Source: Elephas maximus indicus
Taxonomy: Eukaryota; Chordata; Mammalia; Proboscidea; Elephantidae
Length of the DNA stretch: 64,000 bases
Assembly: GCF_024166365.1 (NCBI RefSeq)
Contig: NC_064842.1
Span: 22,787,001 to 22,851,000, forward strand
Reading direction: 5' to 3'
Below are positions 1-10,647 of this stretch, piece after piece. The position numbers were made by a program, and so were the translations under genes. Each line of letters opens with the position of its first letter. Position 1 is the stretch's first letter. The notes beneath the pieces were generated by a model. It saw only the letters and a list, made by a program, of their open reading frames with translations, did no database searches and was not told the DNA's origin.

Positions 1-292
1 GTGTATTTTTAAAATATCACTCTCTCTTCTACCTGGGGAATTAATTAAGGTGTGTAAGCAGAGAGGTGGAGAAAGAATGAACAAGTTAGGCAGCTGCTGA
101 AGTAGTCCAAGTTAAAGATGATATTGGCTAGGGGGTGGCAGTAAATGTGGGAGAATTGGATTACCTTGATGTGATATTTATTTTAGTATATGTATTTATA
201 GGACTTATTAATTGATTGCATAAAGGAGTTAGGAAAAGGGAGGAATCATGGTTTATTAGAATGACTCCTAGATTTTTGTCTGTATAACTGGG

Positions 293-442
293 TACTGGTT
301 GCTGTCAAGTTGATTCCAACTCCTAGCGACCCTATAGGAACTGCCCCACAGAGTTTCCAAGAAGCAGCTGGCGCATTCGAACTGCTGATCTCCTGATTAG
401 TGTCTGTAGCTCACAGTAGCTCTTAGCCACGGCACCACCAGG
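293..442 (-). mobile_element. AfroSINE (tRNA-Asn-type head)
   Basis: Read on the minus strand it starts with the tRNA-like head (ctggtggtgcc...) and ends with the RTE-like tail ggaatcaacttgacagcaac. The middle is short and diverged, so this is an older copy. It lies inside the ancient repeat that fills the first kilobase. Confidence 0.8.
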
Positions 443-524
443 AATTATTCTGGGAAAGGAAAACTTTTGGGGTTGTACTTTGGGGAACTAGGAGTTATGT
501 TTTGAACTTGTTTGAATGGAAATG

Positions 525-797
525 CTTGGAGGAAGTACAGCCAGAATGCTCCTTGGAAGCAAGGACATGTTATCAGAATGGACCAATTGCTGGAGAAGAA
601 CATCATACTTGGTAAAGTAAAATGTCAGCAAAAAAAAGGAAGATCATCAATGAGATGGACTGACATAGTCACTGCAACAACGGGTTCAAACATAACACTG
701 ATTGTGAGGATGGTGCAGGACTGGGTAACATTTTGTTCTGTTATAAATAAAATCACTGTGAGTTGGAACCAACTTGAGGGCACCTAACAACAACAAA
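525..797 (+). mobile_element. RTE-type LINE 3' end
   Basis: Reads through the C-terminal part of an RTE ORF: residues such as SQNAPWKQGHVIR, GRSSMRWTDIVTATTGSN and VRMVQDW match the end of afrotherian RTE elements, with a short internal deletion before the GHV motif. The copy ends at the typical tail ggcacctaacaacaacaaa. It is a dead 5'-truncated copy. Confidence 0.8.
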
Positions 798-1010
798 TAG
801 AAATGGCTATAAAATGTCCCAGTGAAGATGCAAGTAAGCCATGAGTTTGGAGCTCAGGGAAGAAATCAGGACTGGAGATATAAATTGAGGTATCTCAGTA
901 TATAAATGGTATTTGAAGGCATGCAACTGGATGAGATCACCAAAGGGATGAGGGGAAAGGCAGAGATAGGTAGAGAATGAATGAGTGTCTGGGGCAAGCA
1001 AAGGAGAGCC

Positions 1011-1679
1011 AGCAAGAGGCTAAGCTCCTTCTCCAGGTACCTCAGTAGCTCTCTGGTGTTGCTTTTTGGGTCTGGGTGATTCTCCATCTACTTTTTGTGC
1101 TGTGAGCTTTCGAAACTTAGCAGGCATATTGTAGGTGCTAAATGAATACATGATTGAATGATTAAAAAACCACTATCTTTGGGGTAGTCTCCTCACACTA
1201 AAGCAGTTCTAGAGACCAGTTTAAAACTTCAGTGCTTGGAGAAGTGGCATTGCTGCTCCCAGAGCGAGCGTAGTCTGCACACGGGCTTGTGGAGATGCCC
1301 TGCTCTGTGGCAGGTATGAATCTTCAGGCCCTCTCTCCTCAAAGAATTGCTACATAAATATTCTGCTTATAGTCAGGTAGAAATTTATCAGCCCTGACTG
1401 GGAGTCTGTCTTACGCTTCTTTGACATGGGAAATCCAGTGTGGTTTCTAATGGGATTTGGGCATTTAGGAAAGTCACATCTGGTGCTCGGTGGTTCTGGG
1501 GAGAGATCTTAGGCCAAGATAAATCTGAAGCGTAGACTTGGAAGGTGAAAACCCTTGTCCAGGGCAGGGATTGTTAGTCATAGCATTCCTTCTGGCTGAG
1601 CGCACAAGTTGTTTCAGCTCCTTCTCAACACACACACTCCAGACAGTGGAAACAAAATGAAAAAAGCAAAAACTTTTTT
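1011..1679. other. Non-coding, no repeat recognised
   Basis: I see no gene, RNA or recognisable element here. It ends in a short T-run at 1675-1685 next to the L1 remnant. Confidence 0.5.
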
Positions 1680-1928
1680 TTTTTCCAGCCAAGAAATAGA
1701 TAGATGTTGGCTGTACAGAGACAAAAATTTATTAGTGATTACCAGGAGTGGGAGGAATCTCTGTTTAGGAAGCTTCGAGTTTCTGTTTATGGTGATGGAA
1801 AATTTGGCAATGGGTATTGGTGATGGTTGCACAACATTGCTGATATAATTGGCATCACTGGATTATATGTGTGAACATGTTAAATTGGCTAATGTGTTAT
1901 ATGTATATTTTATAACAATAAAAAAAAG
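1680..1928 (+). mobile_element. Old L1 (L1M-type) 3' end
   Basis: Contains the L1M 3' UTR landmarks ggtgatggttgcacaaca, then a region like 'tgttaaattggctaatg', and ends at an AATAAAAAAA tail (about 1918-1927). It is too diverged for coding capacity. Confidence 0.65.
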
Positions 1929-1932
1929 ATTC

Positions 1933-2100
1933 CTACTTATAGCAACCCGACAGAACAGAGTAGAACTGCCTCATAGGGTTTCCAAGGCTGTAATCTTTAC
2001 AGAAGCAGACTGCCGCATCTTTCTCCCATGGAGCCACTGGTGGGTTCAACCTCCAACGTTTCGCTTAGCAGCCAAGCACTTAACCACTGTGCCTCCAGGA
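1933..2100 (-). mobile_element. AfroSINE, long variant
   Basis: Minus-strand SINE with the extra middle module gaagcagactgccgcatc that marks the longer AfroSINE variant. It inserted directly after the A-rich tail of the L1 remnant. Its RTE-like 3' tail is worn. Confidence 0.8.
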
Positions 2101-2348
2101 TGGTTAACAGCTCGAAAGGACCAAAGAGATGGCTCCAGGGTCTTGGCCTGCTGCTGAGACAAGGTATGGCTTCTGGGGGACCACAAACTAGGATGAAAAC
2201 CTTGAAAAAACTTTTGTTTTTCAAATATCTAGTGAATGGACTGTACTTGTCAAAGGTAAATACCATTGCTTTCCATAGCTTCAAAAGTTATTCCTGGAAT
2301 AACCCATGACAATAACAGAAAATAATTCTTGCTAAGGGCCTATGTTCA

Positions 2349-2555
2349 AGAGGAGTCCCTGGGTGGTGCAAACGGTTAACTTACTCAGCTGCAAACCAAA
2401 AGGTTGGAGGATTGAGTCTACCCAGAGGTGCTTGGGAAGAAAGGCCTGGCAATCTACTTCCAAAAGTTCAGCCATTGAAAACCCTATGGTGTCTGCTCTG
2501 ACACACATGAGGTTGCCATGAGTTGGAATAGACTCCATAGCAACTTTTTTTAAAT
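2349..2555 (+). mobile_element. AfroSINE, full-length variant
   Basis: Begins ggagtccctgggtggtgcaa and runs through the tRNA-Asn-like head (aaccaaaaggttggagg). The middle module is gaagaaaggcctggcaatc and the tail ends in poly(T) after ggaatagactccatagcaac. Confidence 0.85.
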
Positions 2556-3482
2556 ATCCAAGGAGAATTGGAAACCACCACCCTGTGTCAGCTAGGTTGC
2601 AAGCTGCAGAATAGGTGATTAAAGTAACATAAGAGCATAAATTACACGGCACAGAGAGAAACTCAATTCAGGCTGCTAAGCTCTTCACCACGGATTGCTT
2701 TATGGCCTTTCAGTTACAGCATTATGTGTTGGTGGTAGCTGCTGACAATGTTGAAATTCAATGGACATAATTAACTAATTTTGGGATAACTTTTTATATA
2801 TTCTTCTGTAATTACACAAATGTAATAAGTAATTTAAGTGAACATTTCAGTTCTTTCAGCTTTTTTCTCCTTTTGCTATTTGGTCCTTGCTTTATACTTT
2901 TTTTAAGAAGAAAATTAGGTTTGTAGAAATATAACAGCACTAATGCCTGATCCTTTGGAAGAGCTAGGGAAATATTTGAGTAGAAATGATGGAAAATCAA
3001 AGAAAAGGAGAATAAAAGAATTATAATTGAAGCCTAATTTGGGGTGAGGAGGTGCTTTCCTACCCTGAATGCGATTGAATTAACATCTTTTGAGGACCCA
3101 CAGGGCGTTGACTGGCAGATATAATTGAAGACAGCCACATGGTGGTAAAGACTAACCTCATTGTGCTCTAAGGGATGGAGGAGCTCCTTTCATCGTCAAG
3201 CTTCAGCAATGACCACCCTACTCTCTTCCTATCTGTCCAAATGTTTAAAGCCAAATTAAGTCCCATCTCTTCTATGGGGTCTTCCCTGAACCACTGTAGC
3301 CCCAAATGAACTCAGTGCTCTTATCGTTGGTATCATTCATCTGTCATTTTAAATACGTCATATGACTCTTGTCCCAACCTAGATTAAAATCATAAGTCCT
3401 CACAGGAAAACAGTAGCTTTCAAATCAGTTCCTCCAATGTTTTGTAGTTGGAGAACATGGGAATTGGAAGTAACTAAAGTGA
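2556..3482. other. Mostly unique sequence, possible L2 remnant
   Basis: No gene seen. The part at about 3180-3400 (ggtcttccctgaaccactgtag and following text) resembles an antisense L2 3' region, but it is too diverged for a firm call. Confidence 0.35.
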
Positions 3483-4052
3483 TCACTGTTGGTTCAGAGG
3501 TAGAATTCTGGCCTTCCGTGGAGGAGATCTGGGTTTGATTCCTGGCCAGTGCATCTCATGCACAGCTACCACCTGTCTGTCATTGGAGGCTTGAGTGTTG
3601 CTATCATGCTGAAGAGATTATCAGTAGAGTTTCCAGACTAAAATGGACTAGGAAGAAAGGTCTAGTGATCTACTTTTGAAAATTGTTGTTGTTGTTATGT
3701 GCCATCGAGTCATGACCGTATGAACATAGTGAACCTATGTACAACAGAATGAAACACTGCCTGGTCCTGTGCCATCCTCACAATCGTTGCTATGTTTGAG
3801 CCCGTTATTGCAGCCATTGTGCCAATCCATTTCATTTTTAAGGAGAGAAAGACCTTCAATAAGATGGATAATAATTTTCAACTTCTAAATTTTTTTTTTT
3901 TAAATTAGTCAGTGAAAACCCTATAGATCATAGCAGTCCAATCTGCAACTGAAAATGGAGATCGCACAAGACCAATCAGAGTTTTGTTCCATTGTGCATG
4001 GGATCACCATGAGTTTGTGGTTGACTGGAAGGCAGCTAACAACAACAACAAA
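3483..4052 (+). mobile_element. tRNA-Gly-headed SINE, split by RTE fragment
   Basis: The head carries tRNA-like promoter elements: an A-box region ggttcagaggtagaattc and a B-box region gggtttgattcctgg, both close to tRNA-Gly. The body continues to 3680, is interrupted by a minus-strand RTE piece, and resumes at about 3906 (gtcagtgaaaaccctatag). It ends ggcagctaacaacaacaaca, an RTE-like tail. Confidence 0.8.
3682..3845 (-). mobile_element. RTE-tail fragment nested in SINE
   Basis: Starts with the reverse-complemented tail (ttgttgttgttatgtgcc) and reads aacagaatgaaacactgcct, as in the larger RTE copies at 34986 and 54823. It sits between the two halves of the tRNA-Gly-headed SINE, so it is the younger insertion. 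The sequence from 3846 to 3905 is T-rich filler of unclear origin. Confidence 0.75.
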
Positions 4053-4149
4053 GTGATCATCTGGACCAGATCCTCAGTGTACCAAAAATCCCTTCAATAA
4101 TCCCTTCTGACCAAGGCATGTTTAGCATAATTTCCTCAAACACCTCCAA

Positions 4150-4353
4150 ACCAAAAACCAAACCTGTTACTATCGATTCCAACTTGTAACGGCCCAATAG
4201 GACACGGTAGAACTGTTCCATAGGGTTTCCAAGGCTATAATTTTTATGGAAACAGGCTGCCACATCTCTCTCCCATAGAGCAGCTGGTGAGTTTGAACCT
4301 CTGACAGTTTGGTTAACAGCAGAGTGCTTAACCATTGTGCCACCAAGGCTCCT
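4150..4353 (-). mobile_element. AfroSINE with 14-bp target duplication
   Basis: Full-length minus-strand copy of the long variant. The sequence TCAAACACCTCCAA occurs at 4136-4149 and again at 4354-4367, a perfect 14-bp target-site duplication. Confidence 0.9.
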
Positions 4354-4499
4354 TCAAACACCTCCAAGGATATGCAGGTCTCCTCATCGAGGCTGTTTTT
4401 AACAGCCCTAATTGTTGGAAAGTACTTCCTTGTATTGAGCTGAAATCTGTCTGAAACTTCTATTACATTTAAATTTGTCCTCTGGGGCTTGAATGATTG

Positions 4500-4668
4500 T
4501 TTTTTTTTTTTTTTTTTTTCCTACATGACAGCCTTTAATGTTTTACAATAACCATCACTAATCAACTAAGCCTTCTTTTTCGTGGACAAAATTTCTCCAC
4601 TTTCTCCAATCACTGCTCCCATGATTGAGTGGTCTTGCATTCCTTGAAAATTCTTATTGTTTGTCTCC
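4500..4668 (-). pseudogene. Possible processed pseudogene tail, antisense
   Basis: A run of 20 T at 4500-4519 is followed by TTTAAT at 4534-4539. On the minus strand this is an ATTAAA signal 14 nt before a poly(A) tail. Upstream of it, a short open stretch ends ...GESGEILSTKKKA and a TAG at 4566-4568. This looks like the 3' end of a retrocopied mRNA. I do not recognise the parent gene, and the copy is heavily 5'-truncated. Confidence 0.4.
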
Positions 4669-4758
4669 AGATTCATTTAGTCACTTTTTCAACAAATACC
4701 TATTGAGTGCCTCCTATGAGCCAGGCACTGTCCTAGCCACTGGGGGGGTACCATGGTG

Positions 4759-5051
4759 TGATGGTTAATTTTACATGTCAACTGGCTAGGTTATAGTTCT
4801 CAATTGTTTGGCCAAACCCTAGTCTAGTTGTTGCCATGGAGTAGTTACATGTGATTAAATCAACTGGCCTTGTGTAGAGCAGATTACTTCCTGTAATTGA
4901 ATCTACTATGGTGTAATTACCTTAAGTGTAATATAATGTAATCACTATCCATAATGTAATCTAATCCAATGTAGTTCAATCCATCAGTTGAAAAGGGAGT
5001 TTCCCTAGGATATGTTCTGCCCCCAGACTATAAATAGATATTTTCAAAGAA

Positions 5052-5082
<31 letters not shown>

Positions 5083-5262
5083 GCACACACACACGCACAC
5101 ACATGCCATGTGAGGATTGTCTATAAACAAAGAAGCACCAAGGAAACAAGGAGCACCCAGGGCTACTGACAAGGAAAGGATTGACCTCTATTTCAACTTT
5201 TTGCCTATAAAGCCACCCATTCATGGTATTTCTGTTATGGCAGCACTAGGAAACTAACACAG
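4759..5262 (+). mobile_element. Solo LTR, ERVL/MaLR type
   Basis: Begins tgatggttaattttacatg and ends aaactaacacag, the termini typical of ERVL-related LTRs. ATGGTG is found on both sides (4753-4758 and 5263-5268), a plausible target duplication. A CA repeat has expanded inside. No internal retroviral genes are present. Confidence 0.7.
5061..5103. repeat. (CA)n microsatellite
   Basis: About 21 CA units with two CG interruptions, located inside the LTR. It produces spurious Cys/Val-rich frames. Confidence 0.95.
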
Positions 5263-5559
5263 ATGGTGAAAACAGGATACCATTTCTGTGCTCATGGAGC
5301 TCACCTGGCAACAGTGAAGCTGGAGCATAAACAAAGGATGGGCTCCACAGTGTGTGTCCTTCTTGGAATGTGACATCCAGAATTTTAGACAGAATGGGAC
5401 TTTGAGAAGCCTAGTTTCCAACACTCCATCACTTGTTCTATACTTCTCATCATTACATTTCTAGCAATGCAGTTAGAGATTACATCATCTTTTTGGGCAC
5501 ACGTGTTCTTTTTGAACAATATTAAGTTTGCTCTCCATTTAAAACAAAACGAACAAAAA

Positions 5560-6015
5560 ACTGGGTGTCTCTTTTAGTTGATGTGATGGTCAGTCCACCC
5601 TCTCCCATCTAGACACAAAGTTTAACACTGATCTTTGTTAAATTTCATCCTATTTGGTTCAGCCCATTTTTCTAGCCTGCTCAGATCTTGTTGGGTCCGC
5701 ATGCCATTATCCAGCGCAGAAGTGATTCCTCACAGCCTTGGACCATTCATACATTTGATAAATGTGCTATCCGCACCCCGACTTCCAGCACTGTGCATGG
5801 GCCCTGTTGGAACAGGAAAAATTCTAAGGGCAGAATTCTCAATCTTCCCAGTGACATCCTCCCTTCAGGTATGTTCTGGTCAATTAATCAGCTCTCTTTT
5901 CCTGGCTTATTCAGCCTGTCATGGTGAATAATGGGCTGCTGTTCAAGCCCCCATTTTACCACCATGTTTACAAAGGTATCGTAGAAGAACTGTCAAATGG
6001 TTTGCTGAATAATAT
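5560..6015 (-). mobile_element. Ancient CR1/L3 LINE fragment
   Basis: Antisense text such as aaatttcatcctatttgg, ttctagcctgctcagatctt and, at the end, aactgtcaaatggtttgctg matches the conserved 3' portion of CR1-class LINEs (L3 in eutherians). Short open frames here are decayed antisense reading and not genes. Confidence 0.65.
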
Positions 6016-6364
6016 ATATTGCCTTTAATGTGATGCCTAATTTACCAGGCTAGAGACCAGGGTAGAGGCCGGCATGGCATGGCTTGTTTCTGGTGCACCC
6101 TCATTGGTTCTGTGTGTTCACTACTTTTCTCTTTAAGTTTTCAAAAATCACTAATTTGTTAAATCCCAAATTTCCCAGCCTGGGCCGTAGGTTCTTCACA
6201 ATCTGGCTCCAATTTATAAACCAACTTTATCTTCATCAAAGTCACTTCCTTTCTTTGAAACCAATCATATGAAATTGTTTTGCTGTACATGAAGCATTTA
6301 TCTTTACTAATGTTGCTGTAATTTGGACATTGTATTCCACCCACCTGCAATGCTGCCATGCTCT

Positions 6365-6615
6365 CTCTCCTCTTTATCCATTTTGAAGATTCTGATCAGT
6401 TTTTAAGACCCTGTTTAAATACCCACTTCTTAAGGAAAATGTCCTTACTCTCATCACTGTGCTTTCCTGACACTCTGTATGTATATGCTCGTAACACATT
6501 ACACTGTAACTATTTATCTGTCTCTCCTACTGGACTGTCGTGGGAAGGGTCCTTTTTCATCATCAGAGACTAGCATAAGCACCTGTAGGCACTAAATAAA
6601 TATGTGTTGAATTTT
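6365..6615 (-). repeat. L2-like remnant
   Basis: Contains tatctgtctctcctactgga and ends ggcactaaataaatatgtgt followed by tgaatt, the familiar L2-related 3' segment. It is diverged but continuous. Confidence 0.55.
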
Positions 6616-6853
6616 ATTTTAGAATTTCCCTATGGATGTGCTCTGGGTCCCAATCCAGTTTGTGCATCCATCCTCTCCCCTTATTTTAGGAAAATTGACT
6701 CTCTTTTTCTTGTCTTCTCTTCTCACCATGCTTTATAAGTTCCTGAGAATTTCATTTCCAAATCCCCTCAGCAATGGCTGGAACTGTGGAGACAACCTCA
6801 TTTTGAACAATTGAGTTCTCTTTTACTATTTCTTCCCTTGTCCTGGGTCTCAG

Positions 6854-7010
6854 GAAACCATGGTGGCATAGTGGTTGAGAGCTATGGTTGCTAACCAAAA
6901 GGTCGGGAGTTAGAATCCACCAGGCACTCCTTGTAAACCATATGGGACAATTCTACTCTGTCCTATAGAGCAACTATGAGTTGGAATCGACTCGACGGCA
7001 ATGAGTTGGC
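6854..7010 (+). mobile_element. AfroSINE with imperfect 12-bp target duplication
   Basis: Short-variant copy: ggtggcatagtggttgagag, gctaaccaaaaggtcggg, tail ggaatcgactcgacggcaat. CCTGGGTCTCAG (6842-6853) and CCTGGATCTCAG (7011-7022) flank it with one mismatch. Confidence 0.9.
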
Positions 7011-7029
7011 CCTGGATCTCAGTTGCTAC

Positions 7030-7175
7030 TTAGAAGCAATATTACATACTGTGAAAAGCACCCAGATTTGGAATCTGAAGACTGGGGTTTAAGTCCTGAC
7101 TCTAACTCTGAGTATGTGAGTGATCTCGAGAAAAGAATTTCACTTCCTAGAAGCCCAGTTTCTTCATTTGTAATT
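7030..7175 (+). repeat. MIR remnant
   Basis: Core-like text aaaagcacccagatttggaa, then gtcctgactctaactctgag and gtttcttcatttgtaattc follows the MIR order. It is weakly conserved. Confidence 0.6.
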
Positions 7176-7719
7176 CAAGGGCTATCCCTTTCACTTTTTG
7201 TTATTTTATTCTCACTAATCATGTCTGCTATCATTTCCAGTCTGAAGGCTTCTCCTTGGCTAAGAACTTGGAAACCAAATGGTAGGTGAGTTGCTCTGCA
7301 TTCTCCCAGCTTCTTTGACTCCACTGACCTCAGTCTGGCTGTGAAGCTCTGTGCCCACACTTCCTGATACCAGCCCCTGATATATGCTAATGTGTCTGTT
7401 CTTGCCATGCCCAGCCCCCCTTCAGGTTAACTACTTTTTGTTTCTTGCTATGTCACTTTGACCCAGTCACCTGGACTATCACAATGCTCTCTGTACTGTA
7501 TGCTGCCTGTTGGATGGACTGTTTTCAGTTACTCCTAGCTATAACACCCACCTCTGTCCAAGTGCCTGCCTAGAACAAATGGTGGTCTGTTTCTAGGCCA
7601 TTGCGGTTTCTGATAGGGTCAATGTGAGTGCTACAGGACTTTCTTTTCCAGTACTTCATTTGTCTTGGAATGAAGAGATTTTCATCGCAGAGCAGTGCAG
7701 GGCAGATAACACAAGTTTT
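7176..7719. other. No gene or repeat recognised
   Basis: Unique intergenic sequence. Open frames are short and carry no recognisable domain. Confidence 0.5.
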
Positions 7720-7860
7720 GTTTTATACTTAAGGAAACTGAGGCTTAGAATGGTTAAGTCACTTGCCTAACATTACATAGATTTTGAGCAGTGGAATTAG
7801 GGCTACCACTCCAATGTTCTGACTTCTGCTGTAGTGTTCTTCCATTTTGCCAACAGGCCA
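7720..7860 (+). repeat. MIR remnant
   Basis: Contains ggaaactgaggcttagaatg followed by gttaagtcacttgcctaaca, the conserved 3' half of MIR, then a weaker end. Confidence 0.75.
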
Positions 7861-8524
7861 GGATCATGGTCTTCAATACTTTTTGTCTTCCTTTCCCAAA
7901 ATTATATAGCATCTCACTCATAAATGTGAGTTTGCCGGTTCTCTGATATTAGGATGGCAGTCATAATTAACAGGAAAATGGCCGTAGGATAGACAAAAGC
8001 ATGGTAAAAGAGAACAGTTCATTCATGAGGGTATTGGGATGTAAATAATTGAGATGTGACTACAAGGCAAAAGGTATTTCTTCAAAACCTGTCATTTGAG
8101 GTAACATTTCTCAGACCACTTAGCCTTTTTCACCCTGCTTACATCAACCTCAAATCAATTATCCTGTAAAATGTCAACGTAGAATTGTGAGCAGCCAAAT
8201 CCCTTTAACGTTGTTCTCGTCTTTGTTCTTGTTCCCGTGTCACTTACAATTCTTTCACACAATAAAAGCCTCAAATTAATAAAGTACTTTATTCTAGAAA
8301 TTCAAAATGCTTTCTTCACGTTACCATTTAATTAATCTCAAAGCCTTCCTCTGCGAAGTGGGTGTGTGGTGGGAAAAAGAATTATTCTTTCCTTTGAGGG
8401 CATGTCAGAAACAGTTTTGAAGAGTAGATGGTTTGCATCCATAGTGGAACCTGTTGCTAGTTCAGTTGTGTTGAAAATTGTTGACTAGATTCTTCCAGTC
8501 TACCCAGTCTTTCAAGGAGAATCA
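7861..8524. other. No gene or repeat recognised
   Basis: AT-rich unique intergenic sequence. Nothing supportable is seen on either strand. Confidence 0.5.
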
Positions 8525-8588
8525 TGTTCATTGATTCACTCAGTCAATAAATCAGCAGATAATTACTGGGTACCTACTATATACATCA

Positions 8589-8757
8589 AGGAAGTCCTGG
8601 TGGCACAGTGGTTAAAGCGGTTGATTGCTATCCCACAGGAGAAAGATGTGGCAGTCTGCTTCCATAGAGGTTGATAGCCTCGGAAACCCTATGGGGTCAC
8701 TATGAGTTGAAATTGACTTGATGGCAGTAGATTTAGTTTTTTTTTGTTTTTGTTTTT
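8589..8757 (+). mobile_element. AfroSINE
   Basis: Begins gaagtcctggtggcacagtg. The middle carries gagaaagatgtggcagtctg from the long variant. The tail gaaattgacttgatggcagt ends in a T-rich run. Confidence 0.85.
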
Positions 8758-8766
8758 TGCTATATA

Positions 8767-8905
8767 TCAGGATCTCTGGTAGTGAAGGTTAAGAGCTACA
8801 GCTGTTATCGAAAAGGTTGACAGGAAACTCTATGGGGAAGCTCTACTCTGGCCTATAGGGTCACTATGAGTCGGAATTGACTCCACAGCAATGGGGTTTT
8901 TTTGA
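8767..8905 (+). mobile_element. AfroSINE, internally deleted
   Basis: Head ctctggtagtgaaggttaag and tail ggaattgactccacagcaat are present, but the B-box-side segment is shortened. It inserted into or beside the tail of the preceding SINE. Confidence 0.8.
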
Positions 8906-8931
8906 GGGGGGAGTTTGATTATACTTCGGGG

Positions 8932-9265
8932 CAGTGGTGGTTCAGTGGTAGAATTTACGTCTCCGATGCAGGAGAACCCGGGTTCCATTCCTGGCCTGTG
9001 TACCTCGAGCACAGTCATCACCCATCTGTCAGCGGAGGTTTGCATGTCGTGATGCTGAACAGGTCTCAGTGGAGCTTCCAGACTAAGGTGGACTAGAAAG
9101 AAAGGCTTGGTGATCTGCTTCTGAAAATCAGCCAGTTATACCTTGTGACTCACAAAGGTCCCATCCACTTTTGTTCCTAGGGATGCACTGGGACCAGGCA
9201 TTTTGTTCCATTGTGGATGGGGTCACAAGGAGTCAGGGGTGACTTGATTGCAGCTAACAGCAGCA
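8932..9265 (+). mobile_element. tRNA-Gly-headed SINE, near full length
   Basis: The tRNA-like head is clear: tggttcagtggtagaattta and acccgggttccattcctggc. The body (ccatctgtcagcggaggttt, cttccagactaaggtggact) and RTE-like tail (gcagctaacagcagcaac) follow. This is the cleanest copy of this class in the window. Confidence 0.85.
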
Positions 9266-9915
9266 ACATTTATATATCAGATCCTCTTCTAGGCACCGAA
9301 GGTACGGCAGAGAATAAGAGAAAAAAACCCTGACCTGGGGGAGACAGACAACAAACATAGTAAATAAGTAAATAAATAGTAAATAAAATAAGTAAATAGG
9401 AAACAAAAACAGTATGTTAGAACGTGAAGAACGCTTTGGAAAGAAAATAAAGCAGTGTAAGGAAGGAGAGTGTTGGGTGGGGACATATCGTATCTTTATG
9501 GACGCCTTCTACCTTTGTTTTTTTTCTACCTTTGTTTGCCAACCTCGCTCTCCCCCCAAAAGGTATTTTCGTAACCACTGCTATGATAATTTTCTCACTT
9601 TTACAGCAAAATTGGCATAGCACTGCTTATGAAAATACCTCATGGGGGATGGGCACAGTTGATAAAAAAATGTAGAAGATTGACATTAAAAAAATTGTGT
9701 AAAAAACCAATAATTTTAATTAGGGTAGATAGGATAGGCTTCAACGAAAGGGTGACATATGAATAAACAATTGAAAAAAGATAGGGAGCAATGGCTGAAG
9801 GAAGGCATTCGAGGCAGAGGGAACAGCTAGTACAAATGTCCTGAGGTGGAGCAGGCCTGGAATGTTTAAAAAATCAAGGTCAGGGTGATTTGAACAGAGT
9901 AAGTAAGCAGCATTG

Positions 9916-10112
9916 TTGTTAGTTGCTGTCAAGTCAATTCCGATTTACGGTCACCCAGTATTTGTAGAGTAGAAACTGCTCTATAGAGTTTTCAAGGCTG
10001 TGACCTTTTGAAAGAAGATTGCCAGGCCTGTCTTCCAAAGTACCTCTGGGTGGGTTTGAACAGCCCACCTTTCGACTGTAGTAGTCAAGTGCTTCACTAT
10101 TGGTGCCACTCA
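9916..10112 (-). mobile_element. AfroSINE
   Basis: Reverse-complemented tail ttgttgttagttgctgtcaa, middle module gaagattgccaggcctgtct and head end ccactattggtgccactc-like text. It splits the ancient repeat between 9915 and 10113. Confidence 0.85.
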
Positions 10113-10529
10113 GAGAGATACGAGTAAGGAGGAAAGTAGCACAAATTGTGGTCAAAAGAGGTAATGGAGCGTGAGATCGTGGAGGCTCTTGTAAGGATTT
10201 TAAAGACACCTTTTACTCTTTAGTAACGTGGGGAGTCATTGGGGGATTTTAAGCAGAGAAGTGACGTAACTTCCATTTTAAGTGATCACTCTGGCTGCTG
10301 GGTGGAGAATAGGTGTAGCTGGGAAGGGACGGAAGCAGAGAAGCCAGTTAGGAGGCCATTTTGCCTTCATCCAAGAGAGAGTTGATGGTGGCTCAGATCA
10401 CGGTGAGAGAAGGGGAGGTGGTGAGAGGTGCCAGACTCTGGATATATTTTGTAGGTAGAGTCGATAGGATTTTGATAATCTGATTTGATGTGAATTGTGA
10501 GAAAAACGGAGGAATCTTTTATCTTTTGA

Positions 10530-10640
10530 ACTAGACTGGGAACTCCTTGAGGGCAAAACTCACTTACTGTATTTCTATATATTCTCCATAGAAACAGAAG
10601 AATGTTTTATACACAACAAGTAAATGACTAAATATTTGTC
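10530..10640 (-). repeat. L2-like remnant
   Basis: Short match to gactgggaactccttgaggg and aaatgactaaatatttg, the antisense L2-related 3' segment. Confidence 0.45.
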
Positions 10641-10647
10641 TATATCA

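Larger units (their letters stand above)
1..1010 (+). repeat. Ancient eutherian LINE-like repeat, interrupted
   Basis: Diverged interspersed repeat, broken by a SINE (293-442) and an RTE fragment (525-797). The segment at 805-960 (ggagatataaattgaggt, then ggtatttgaaggcatg) is recognisably the same family as 12430-12570 in this window. From memory it resembles a very common old eutherian repeat next to L2-like sequence, but I cannot name the family with certainty. Confidence 0.5.
4669..5345 (+). repeat. Ancient L2-like repeat split by LTR
   Basis: The left half reads caacaaatacctattgag then gagccaggcactgtcctag. The right half resumes at 5263 with gtgctcatggagctcacc. These halves are continuous in the ancient family, so the intervening LTR is a later insertion. 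Confidence 0.6.

Noticed and set aside
8932-9010. tRNA-Gly gene
   Set aside because: The tRNA-like sequence lacks a proper acceptor stem and continues into a SINE body, so it is a SINE promoter and not a tRNA gene.
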